DNA from: Geobacter sp. UBA6169
Lineage (GTDB): Bacteria > Desulfobacterota > Desulfuromonadia > Geobacterales > Pseudopelobacteraceae
Assembly: GCA_002422265.1 (NCBI GenBank)
Contig: DIUB01000056.1
Coordinates: 11,750 to 21,291, forward strand
Reading direction: 5' to 3'
DNA: 9,542 bases
The position numbers and the translations under genes were made by a program. The notes below the pieces were generated by a model, which had not been told where the DNA came from, ran no database searches, and saw only the letters and a program-made list of their open reading frames with translations. Of the stretch, positions 1 through 5,413 are shown piece after piece. Every line of letters starts with the position of its first letter. The stretch's first letter is position 1.

Positions 1-720
1 TCGTTTCTGAACGTCTGCATTTATCGGCTTCCCCTTGATCAATCCGTTATAACGCCCCGTTCACGCTGCATGGCCTGCGGTGCTCCGGTGGCCTGGTTTG
101 ACAACCTGCCGATTCTCAGCTGGTTCCTGCTGCGGGGCCGGTGCCGTTCCTGCGGTGCTTCCTACAGTATCCGTTATCCGCTGGTCGAGCTTGCAACCGC
201 GCTGCTCAGTCTGTTTTTGTTCCTTCGCTTTGGGCCGTCACCTTCCTATCTGATCTACTTTGTCCTGGCTGCCGCGCTGGTGGTGATCACCTTTATTGAT
301 CTGGATCACCAGATCATCCCGGATGAGATCTCACTGCCCGGCATCGGCATCGGATTTCTGGCCTCGTTTTTCCTGCCTGAGCCTGGCTGGATTTCCTCTC
401 TATTGGGTGCGGTGATCGGCTGGGGCAGTCTGGCTCTGGTTTTCTACGGTTATCTCTGGCTGACCGGACGGGAAGGGATGGGGGGCGGTGACGCCAAGCT
501 GCTGGCCATGCTGGGCGCCTTTCTGGGGCTCAAGGCAGTGCCGTTCATCATCTTTTCTTCATCACTCGTCGGTACCGTGGCCGGGCTTTCCATCATGGCC
601 CTGCAGCGTAAAGGCCGTCATCTGGCCATCCCGTTCGGCCCTTATCTGGCCTTTGGCGCACTGCTCTATATTTTCTACGGGCCGCAGCTGATCACCTGGT
701 ACCTGCAGCTCGGTAGATAG
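1..720 (+). CDS. pilD: Prepilin peptidase / N-methyltransferase (PilD/GspO family), 5' end outside window
   Basis: This is the C-terminal 239 residues of a bifunctional inner-membrane enzyme that cleaves the leader of type IV prepilins and T2SS pseudopilins and methylates the new N-terminus. The reading frame is open from base 1 and begins with SFLNVCIYRLP, the conserved stretch after the first membrane helix, so only about 20 N-terminal residues should be missing. The zinc-binding cysteine tetrad is complete (CxxC at 67-78 and CxxC at 142-153). Both catalytic aspartate motifs of the A24 aspartic peptidases are present: FIDLDHQIIPDE (Asp codons 298-300 and 304-306) and GGGDAK (Asp codon 490-492). 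Several hydrophobic segments fill the rest. An internal ATG at 70 lies inside the cysteine tetrad and cannot be the start. The next gene starts 3 nt after its stop, which suggests an operon. Whether it serves pili, the T2SS encoded downstream, or both cannot be told here. Confidence 0.95.
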   Translation, partial: SFLNVCIYRLPLDQSVITPRSRCMACGAPVAWFDNLPILSWFLLRGRCRSCGASYSIRYPLVELATALLSLFLFLRFGPSPSYLIYFVLAAALVVITFIDLDHQIIPDEISLPGIGIGFLASFFLPEPGWISSLLGAVIGWGSLALVFYGYLWLTGREGMGGGDAKLLAMLGAFLGLKAVPFIIFSSSLVGTVAGLSIMALQRKGRHLAIPFGPYLAFGALLYIFYGPQLITWYLQLGR

Positions 721-723
721 CCG

Positions 724-2223
724 ATGCCCACGGTGCGTCTCAGTCTCACCTTTTCCATCCTGGCCTCATTGGCCTGTCTCTTGATACTCACCTGGCTGCT
801 GTTCAGCCTGTTGGCCTTCAAAACAGCTGAGCGGGACCTGTACGCCCAGAAAAGCGACCACGCCCGGGTACTGCTAGCCACCTTTGTCAACCAGTTGCCT
901 GAGCAACTGCCCAGTTTTCCGGAAGGGATGCTGCCCCTGGATGCCCCGGCAGCACTCTATGCCGGCAAGCTGGCTGATGAGGCCTCTTTTCAGCGCCTGA
1001 CCCTGCTTGATCAGGCAGGCAAGATTATCTTTACCGTGGGGCGAGAAGGAACAGACCTCTACCTGCCGGTGTCGTTACCGGGTACCCAGGCTGAAGAAAC
1101 CGGTATGCTGCCGCAGCATAACGGCCTGATCCGCACGGCACAGGTCATCAGGAACAATGCAATAGTCGGGCGTGCCGGCCTGATCCTTTCGCTGGATGAT
1201 GAACAGAAGCGTATCAGTCGGACCCGTCAACTGCTGCTGACCTATTTTGTACTGGATTTTATCCTGCTGCTGGGGTTGGGAGCCTTTATCCTGGCGCGGA
1301 TCGTAGTCAGGCCGGTCAATCGGCTTCTGACTGCCACTGAAAAGATCACAGACGGCGTCTACGGCCATCAGGTCACCGTGGCCGGGGCCAGCGAACTGGC
1401 CCGGCTGGCTGATTCCTTTAATGCCATGTCTGTGGCCCTGGCCCAGAAGCAGCAGGAACTGTCCGATCAGCTGCAGCAGCTTGAGGCCATGAACCGGGAT
1501 CTCAAGCTGGCCCGAGAAGAGGCAATCAGATCTGAAAAACTGGCCTCGGTCGGGCTGTTGGCTGCCGGTACTGCCCATGAGATCGGCACGCCGCTGGCCT
1601 CGGTCATGGGCTATGCCGAACTGCTGGGGCAGGAACTGGCCGGGCAGCCGGTGCAGGCGGACTACCTGCGCCGGTTGCAGGAAGGTTGTAGCCGGATCGA
1701 CCGGATTGTCAGGGGGCTGCTTGAATATGCCCGGCCCAAGGCGGCCAGTTGTGAGCCGTTTTACCTGCAGGCACTGCTTCAGCGTACGGTGGAGCTGGTG
1801 CAACATCAGGGGATGCTCAAGGGGGTGACGGTAGCGCTACAGGCTCCGCCTGATCTGCCGCCGGTCTTGCTGGATCCCCATCAGCTGCAGCAGGTGCTGT
1901 TGAACCTGCTGCTGAACGCTGCCGACGCCATGCCGGGGGGCGGGCGGCTGGAGATTACCGTCTCTGCCGGAGTATCAGGAACATGCCAACTGTTGCAGGT
2001 GCAGGACAGTGGCAGCGGCATAGCGCCGGAACACCTGCCCCGGCTGTTTGATCCGTTTTTCACCACCAAGGAGCCGGGCAAGGGGACCGGCCTGGGACTA
2101 GCCATTGCCGCCCGGATCATTGAAGGCTTTGGCGGCACCATCACCGCAACCAGCACGGTGGGGAAGGGCAGCTGTTTCAGTCTGCGCCTGCCGTTGCAAG
2201 GAAAAGGATGCATACCGCAATGA
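724..2223 (+). CDS. Membrane-bound sensor histidine kinase (HAMP-HisKA-HATPase)
   Basis: A 499-residue sensor kinase that should autophosphorylate on histidine and pass the phosphate to the response regulator encoded next. Visible order: transmembrane helix about residues 7-32; a periplasmic sensor region of about 135 residues; second helix about 168-192; HAMP linker about 190-245, followed by a Gln-rich coiled stretch; HisKA domain with the H-box AHEIGTPL (His285); then an ATPase domain with N-box (NLLLNAADAM, 394-403), G1 (DSGSGI, 428-433), F-box (DPFFTTK, 443-449) and G2 (GTGLGLA, 454-460). All catalytic boxes are intact. The layout resembles NtrB/AtoS/ZraS-type kinases paired with sigma-54 activators. 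The start lies 3 nt after the prepilin peptidase stop with only a weak ribosome site, consistent with translational coupling. The H-box has Gly-Thr where many relatives have Asn-Asn or Arg-Asn. The signal sensed is unknown; the periplasmic region does not match a domain I recognise. Confidence 0.95.
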   Translation: MPTVRLSLTFSILASLACLLILTWLLFSLLAFKTAERDLYAQKSDHARVLLATFVNQLPEQLPSFPEGMLPLDAPAALYAGKLADEASFQRLTLLDQAGKIIFTVGREGTDLYLPVSLPGTQAEETGMLPQHNGLIRTAQVIRNNAIVGRAGLILSLDDEQKRISRTRQLLLTYFVLDFILLLGLGAFILARIVVRPVNRLLTATEKITDGVYGHQVTVAGASELARLADSFNAMSVALAQKQQELSDQLQQLEAMNRDLKLAREEAIRSEKLASVGLLAAGTAHEIGTPLASVMGYAELLGQELAGQPVQADYLRRLQEGCSRIDRIVRGLLEYARPKAASCEPFYLQALLQRTVELVQHQGMLKGVTVALQAPPDLPPVLLDPHQLQQVLLNLLLNAADAMPGGGRLEITVSAGVSGTCQLLQVQDSGSGIAPEHLPRLFDPFFTTKEPGKGTGLGLAIAARIIEGFGGTITATSTVGKGSCFSLRLPLQGKGCIPQ

Positions 2224-3590
2224 TTCAGTCGCGCATACTGATTGTTGATGATGAAGAGAACCTGCGTCACCTGCTTGCCATCATGCTGCACAAGCAGGGC
2301 TATCTGGCTGATACTGCCGCTGACGGACGGGCCGCCCTTGAACGCCTGGGATCAACAGTCTACGACTATATCCTGTGTGATATCAGGATGCCGGAGATGG
2401 ATGGCCGCACCTTTCTGCAGCAGGCCGTTGAACGGGGAATAACCGCTCCGATCATCATGATGACCGCCTATGGCACCATTGAAACAGCCGTGGACTGCAT
2501 GCAGCTGGGGGCCTATGATTTCATCTCCAAGCCGTTCAAGCAGGATGAGATCGTGATAGTGCTGAAAAAAGCCGAAGAGCGTGAACGGCTGAAGCAGGAA
2601 AACCGCACCTTACGGGCCGAACTGGCAGGGGTGAACGGTTTTGCAGGCCTGGTGGGCCGTAATGCTGCCATGCTGAGCCTGTATGATCAGATACAACGGG
2701 TGGCCGACCTGAAAACCACCGTATTGATTCAGGGAGAATCAGGCACCGGCAAAGAACTGGTTGCCCGGGCCCTGCACAGCAACAGCAGCCGCAACAGCAA
2801 ACCGTTTGTGGCGATCAACTGCGGCGCCTTGCCGGAAAACCTGCTTGAAGGAGAGCTGTTCGGCCATACCAGAGGGGCCTTCACTGGCGCCCATGCTGAC
2901 AAACCGGGCCTGATCGAACAGGCAGACAGCGGCACCCTGTTTCTGGATGAAGTGGGCGAGATGCCCCTCAGCCTGCAGGTAAAGCTGCTGCGGGTGTTGC
3001 AGCAGGGGGAGGTGCGCAGGGTAGGGGCCACGATTGACCGGCAGGTTGATGTACGGGTGGTTTCTGCCACGGCCCGCAACCTGCAGGCAGAGGTTCAGGC
3101 CGGTCGCTTTCGTGAAGACCTGTTTTTCCGGCTGAATGTTTTTACGCTGAATTTGCCGTCGCTGCGGGATCGGGTGGATGATATTCCTCTCCTGGTACCT
3201 CATCTGTTGCAGGAGTGTGCCGGTCGGATCGGTCGCACACCCGTTCCGTCAGTCTCCCCAGGTCTGCTGAGAGAGCTGATGACCCATCCTTGGCCGGGCA
3301 ATGTGCGTGAGCTGGAAAACATGCTTGAACGCGCTTTGGTGCTCTGCGACGGCCCCCGGCTTGAATCATTAGGCCTGCAGGGCACCCCTGCCGGTGATCA
3401 TATTGTAAAGGCTGCTGCGGCAGCCGAGGAAGAAAACCTCTCCATCAAGCAGGCTGAACGGGCCATTGAAATTGACCTGATCCGCAAGGCACTGCACAAG
3501 ACCGGCGGCAACCGCACCCATGCGGCCCGGATGCTGGAGATCAGCCATCGAGCGCTGCTCTACAAGATGAAGGAATATGACCTGGCATAA
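2208..3590 (+). CDS. Sigma-54-dependent response regulator (NtrC/AtoC/PilR type)
   Basis: A 460-residue transcription activator, partner of the overlapping upstream kinase gene. Receiver domain, residues 8-125: acidic pair Asp14/Asp15, phosphoacceptor Asp58 (LCDIRMP), Thr86 and Lys108. Central AAA+ sigma-54 interaction domain, about 145-370: Walker A GESGTGKE (176-183), GAFTGA loop that contacts sigma-54 (223-228), Walker B GTLFLDEVG (242-250), arginine region FREDLFFRLN (301-310) and PWPGNVRELEN (361-371). C-terminal Fis-type helix-turn-helix about 417-458 (GGNRTHAARMLEISHRALLYKM). All key residues are present, so it should be functional. The ATG at 2208 has AAGGA 5 nt upstream. An in-frame ATG at 2220 overlaps the kinase stop as ATGA and gives a more typical short N-terminus, so the true start is one of these two. 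Target genes are not shown by the window. Confidence 0.95.
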   Translation: MHTAMIQSRILIVDDEENLRHLLAIMLHKQGYLADTAADGRAALERLGSTVYDYILCDIRMPEMDGRTFLQQAVERGITAPIIMMTAYGTIETAVDCMQLGAYDFISKPFKQDEIVIVLKKAEERERLKQENRTLRAELAGVNGFAGLVGRNAAMLSLYDQIQRVADLKTTVLIQGESGTGKELVARALHSNSSRNSKPFVAINCGALPENLLEGELFGHTRGAFTGAHADKPGLIEQADSGTLFLDEVGEMPLSLQVKLLRVLQQGEVRRVGATIDRQVDVRVVSATARNLQAEVQAGRFREDLFFRLNVFTLNLPSLRDRVDDIPLLVPHLLQECAGRIGRTPVPSVSPGLLRELMTHPWPGNVRELENMLERALVLCDGPRLESLGLQGTPAGDHIVKAAAAAEEENLSIKQAERAIEIDLIRKALHKTGGNRTHAARMLEISHRALLYKMKEYDLA

Positions 3591-3721
3591 CCGGAGTAAC
3601 CCTGCAAAAGCTGCAGAGCAACTGGTTGCGGTAGTTGCGTACTATGAAAAAAAGTGTAAGCTGTAACCGTGGTTCAGACAGATGCCGCTCTATCATCTTT
3701 CACACAGAAAGGAACTCACCC

Positions 3722-4525
3722 ATGCATCGAATTATCATCCCCCTGCTGCTGCTCAGTCTCTTTGCTGTTTCCGCCTTTGCCAAGATGCCGTTGGATAAAA
3801 CCCAGGGGGGCTGCGGCACTCAGGAGTGCTCGCAATGCCACACCATGACCGTGAAGGAGGCAGGCGAGTTGCTTTCCTTTGCCGGCGTCACGGTCAAATC
3901 AGTCAAACCGGCCCCATCACACGGCCTGCATGAAGTCATGTTTGAGAAAAACGGCGGGGCAGGGATTGTCTTTATTGATTACGGCAAGAAACATCTGGTG
4001 CAGGGGATGCTGATCGACCTCAAGACCAAAGAACCGGTTGCTGCCCATGATAAAGATCTGCCCAGACCCAAACAGTTCAGCGGGGTTGACCCCAAGCTGA
4101 TCCCGGCTCAGCATGGCGTGGTCATGGGTAATCCCAAGGCCGCCAACCGGCTGTATGTGTTTACTGATCCCGATTGTCCCTACTGCCGCCAGCTGCACCC
4201 GATCCTGCAGCAACTGGAAAAGCAGATGCCTGAACTGGCCATCACTGTCATGCTCTATCCGTTGCGTCAGCTGCACCCGCAGGCCTATGACAAATCCCGG
4301 GTTGTGGTGGCTGGTAAAAAACGCGACCTGTTGGACAAGGCCTTTGAAGGAAAAGAACTGCCCAAGCCCAAGGGCGATGAAGGCAAGGCAGCCATTGACG
4401 CCATTATCAAATTTGCAGAAGAACAAGGGATTAACGGCACACCGATGCTGCTGTTGCCCAACGGCAAACCCTACCAGGGGCCACGTGACGTAGCCAGCAT
4501 CAAGAAGGCTATTGAGGGGAAGTAG
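3722..4525 (+). CDS. Exported DsbC-like thiol:disulfide protein with CPYC and an extra CxxCH motif
   Basis: A 267-residue periplasmic protein of the DsbC/thioredoxin-fold type, probably a disulfide isomerase or reductase. A signal peptide covers residues 1-20, with likely cleavage after AFA. Residues about 43-105 resemble the DsbC dimerisation domain (…VKSVKPAPSHGLHEV…). The thioredoxin part starts near 143 and has DPDCPYCRQLHP with the active-site pair Cys152/Cys155, and the cis-proline motif GTP at 239-241. Unusual is residues 30-40, GCGTQECSQCH: three extra cysteines including CSQCH (36-40), which is a c-type haem attachment motif. I infer that it may bind haem or metal or act as a second redox pair; the sequence alone cannot decide. 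The start at 3722 is chosen because AAGGA lies about 10 nt upstream and it yields a clean signal peptide; a TTG start 29 codons earlier would bury that signal. Confidence 0.88.
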   Translation: MHRIIIPLLLLSLFAVSAFAKMPLDKTQGGCGTQECSQCHTMTVKEAGELLSFAGVTVKSVKPAPSHGLHEVMFEKNGGAGIVFIDYGKKHLVQGMLIDLKTKEPVAAHDKDLPRPKQFSGVDPKLIPAQHGVVMGNPKAANRLYVFTDPDCPYCRQLHPILQQLEKQMPELAITVMLYPLRQLHPQAYDKSRVVVAGKKRDLLDKAFEGKELPKPKGDEGKAAIDAIIKFAEEQGINGTPMLLLPNGKPYQGPRDVASIKKAIEGK

Positions 4526-4535
4526 GCTGCCTGAC

Positions 4536-4728
4536 ATGAAAAAAAAGCTGCCCATCGGCATACAGACTTTTCAGAAGATCCGCGAAGCTGACTACTACTA
4601 ACGTGGACAAAACAGCGTTTGCGCTGCAGCTGATTACCCAGGGTAAATACTACTTCCTTTCCCGTCCCCGTCGGTTTGGCAAGAGCCTGTTTCTGGACAC
4701 CCTGAAGGAGCTGTTTTATCTTCACTGA
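4536..4728 (+). pseudogene. 5' remnant of an AAA-ATPase-like (PF09820) / PD-(D/E)XK gene, frameshifted
   Basis: This is the start of a gene of the abundant 'predicted AAA-ATPase' family, whose full proteins run to roughly 500-550 residues and end in a PD-(D/E)XK nuclease-like domain. From the ATG at 4536 it reads MKKKLPIGIQTFQKIREADYY and then hits TAA at 4599-4601. Removing one A at 4600/4601 restores the frame and the family sequence continues as YVDKTAFALQLI, then GKYYFLSRPRRFGKSLFLDT, ending LKELF near 4716. The RPRRFGKS segment is the P-loop signature of the family. After that the family similarity stops and the frame closes at TGA 4726-4728. The matching C-terminal end lies at 5161-5283. 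There is no clear ribosome site before 4536. The frameshift plus the lost middle make this a dead gene. Function of intact members is poorly known. Confidence 0.85.
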
Positions 4729-4734
4729 GGAGGT
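4728..4734 (+). promoter_or_regulatory. Strong ribosome binding site for the orphan gene at 4742
   Basis: AGGAGGT is a full Shine-Dalgarno match, 7 nt before the ATG at 4742. It overlaps the TGA that ends the truncated ATPase frame, so ribosomes leaving that short frame could re-start here. It favours ATG 4742 over the in-frame GTG at 4733, which lies inside the site itself. Confidence 0.8.
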
Positions 4735-4741
4735 GGATTGG

Positions 4742-5146
4742 ATGTCAAATTTCATGGAAGCAGTATCAAAAATACACTCCACTATTTGCATGTCGCGAGA
4801 GCAAATTTCTTTATTGAATAAGGAAATCAATCAGGCAGAAGAAGAATTAACGAAGATAGTTTCACAACATTTTTCCGGCCTTAACGCCTCATGGCACCCT
4901 GAAATCGGAGAGCAGGCGATGTATGCAGATTTTATGAATAACATTGCCTTTTCAGTACAAGTTTTTGAAATTCAAAACAGAACAGTGCGGGCGCGAGGTA
5001 ATTCCAACTACAATACCGCAATCTACTCATGTACATTAGATCTTCCGACTACGGACTGGCATTCACCATGTTTGCTTCTTTCATCTGAAATATTTGCTCA
5101 CTATAGATCACTGTTCAAACGAGTGTACATTAGAGATGATTCCTGA
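4742..5146 (+). CDS. Orphan protein of 134 residues, function unknown
   Basis: I do not recognise this protein. It is predicted to be soluble: no signal peptide and no membrane segment. Residues about 20-44 (from MSREQISLL to EEELTKIV) are heptad-like with acidic and basic faces and could form a coiled coil. The middle and end are richer in aromatic and beta-type residues (AFSVQVFEIQNRTVRARG, then YNTAIYSCTLDLPTTDW) and contain two cysteines besides one near the N-terminus; the tail is basic then acidic (FKRVYIRDDS). The start is supported by a perfect AGGAGGT 7 nt upstream. It lies in an AT-rich segment between two halves of a broken AAA-ATPase-like gene, so it was probably acquired. Its intact frame, good ribosome site and coherent amino acid composition argue for a real gene. 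Possible roles such as a phage- or plasmid-derived accessory protein are guesses only. Confidence 0.6.
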   Translation: MSNFMEAVSKIHSTICMSREQISLLNKEINQAEEELTKIVSQHFSGLNASWHPEIGEQAMYADFMNNIAFSVQVFEIQNRTVRARGNSNYNTAIYSCTLDLPTTDWHSPCLLLSSEIFAHYRSLFKRVYIRDDS

Positions 5147-5160
5147 AGGTAGCCCCTTGT

Positions 5161-5283
5161 AGCAAGCTAAAGCAGGGCTATGCAGAAATGTAACGCGCCC
5201 TCAACCAGCCGATCCACCTGATCGGGGTCGAGTTCAGCAGAGACAGCCGGAATATTGTCGGATTTGAGGTGGAGGCAGGGTAG
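5161..5283 (+). pseudogene. 3' remnant of the same AAA-ATPase-like / PD-(D/E)XK gene, with a nonsense codon
   Basis: Read in the frame of position 5161, this gives SKLKQGYAEM, TAA (5191-5193), then RALNQPIHLIGVEFSRD followed by SRNIVGFEVEAG and TAG at 5281-5283. The pattern GYAExYR…L…P(I)xLIGVEFS…RNIVGFE is the standard C-terminal end of AAA-ATPase-like/PD-(D/E)XK (DUF1703) proteins. In relatives the codon replaced by TAA is normally tyrosine (GYAEKYR), so a TAC or TAT to TAA change is the simplest explanation. Upstream in this frame, similarity fades near the orphan gene's stop at 5146. Together with the 5' remnant at 4536-4728 it brackets the cargo segment. No open frame of useful length remains. 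Confidence 0.8.
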
Positions 5284-5290
5284 CCCTGCT
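5171..5290 (+). repeat. 10-bp perfect inverted repeat bracketing the 3' remnant
   Basis: AGCAGGGCTA at 5171-5180 is the exact reverse complement of TAGCCCTGCT at 5281-5290. The hexamer TAGCCC or its complement GGGCTA also occurs at 5150-5155 and 5393-5398, giving four copies within 250 bp. The right arm also forms a local hairpin, GCAGGG-TAG-CCCTGC at 5275-5289, centred on the pseudogene's stop codon, but no T-tract follows. This may be chance in GC-rich DNA or a trace of rearrangement. Confidence 0.45.
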
Positions 5291-5339
5291 CTGTCCCTCC
5301 AACCTCTAACCACACCCTGCCGCGTCACAAAGATTAAGA

Positions 5340-5348
5340 TGATATAAT
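5340..5348 (+). promoter_or_regulatory. Extended -10 promoter for the gsp operon
   Basis: TGATATAAT is a perfect extended -10 element (TGn followed by the consensus TATAAT) in the gene-free stretch before gspC. No good -35 hexamer is seen at the usual spacing, which extended -10 promoters can tolerate. Transcription would start near 5355, leaving a leader of about 60 nt. An AT-rich tract (ACAAAGATTAAGA) lies just upstream. Confidence 0.5.
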
Positions 5349-5362
5349 TCCTTGATTTTGAG

Positions 5363-5406
5363 CGGCACTACGCTTGTATCGCGGCTTTTTTTGGGCTATA
5401 GTGCCG
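5363..5406 (+). promoter_or_regulatory. Leader inverted repeat just before the gspC start
   Basis: CGGCACTA at 5363-5370 and TAGTGCCG at 5399-5406 are perfect 8-bp complements separated by 28 nt. The loop holds a run of seven T (5386-5392). The right arm ends 7 nt before the gspC ATG, where a ribosome site would be expected. It could be an RNA stem that controls translation, or a protein-binding site. Confidence 0.45.
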
Positions 5407-5413
5407 ATCCACC

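Larger units (their letters stand above)
4717..5155 (+). other. AT-rich cargo segment replacing the middle of the AAA-ATPase-like gene
   Basis: Between the end of family similarity on the left (about 4716) and its return on the right (about 5150-5160) lies a stretch of about 430-440 bp that does not belong to the ATPase gene. By hand count positions 4741-5160 hold 166 G or C in 420 (about 40%), against 34/60 at 4621-4680, 35/60 at 5221-5280 and 39/60 at 5461-5520. It carries one complete gene with codons such as ATA, AGA and TTA that the neighbours avoid. I see no transposase, terminal inverted repeats or clear target duplication. It may be a small acquired segment inserted by recombination with loss of about 1.2-1.4 kb of the host gene. 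The exact junctions cannot be fixed without an intact relative to align. Confidence 0.65.

Noticed and set aside
1075..1806. Long reverse-strand open frame opposite the histidine kinase
   Set aside because: It mirrors a fully conserved kinase frame, has a biased Gln/Pro-rich composition and no ribosome site: a shadow frame.
3623..3638. TGG…TTGC resembling a sigma-54 -24/-12 promoter before the DsbC-like gene
   Set aside because: The GG to GC spacing is 11 nt rather than 10, and the -24 block reads TGGTTG, not TGGCAC.
3691..3696. TATCAT as a -10 box for the DsbC-like gene
   Set aside because: No -35 hexamer at 16-18 nt spacing, and it lies only about 25 nt before the start codon. Too weak to list as a promoter.
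3635..3721. N-terminal extension of the DsbC-like protein from TTG 3635
   Set aside because: It would put 29 polar residues before a clean signal peptide; the ATG at 3722 has its own AAGGA ribosome site.
3917..4561. Long reverse-strand open frame opposite the DsbC-like gene
   Set aside because: Its length comes from the codon bias of the real gene on the + strand; no recognisable domain.
4717..5155. Insert as an insertion sequence
   Set aside because: No transposase, no terminal inverted repeats, no matching target duplication at the likely junctions.
5275..5289. GCAGGG-TAG-CCCTGC hairpin as an intrinsic terminator
   Set aside because: Loop of only 3 nt and no T-tract after the stem.
5371..5392. 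T-run of seven after CGC…GCG as a terminator before gspC
   Set aside because: The stem next to the T-run has only 3 base pairs; not stable enough.
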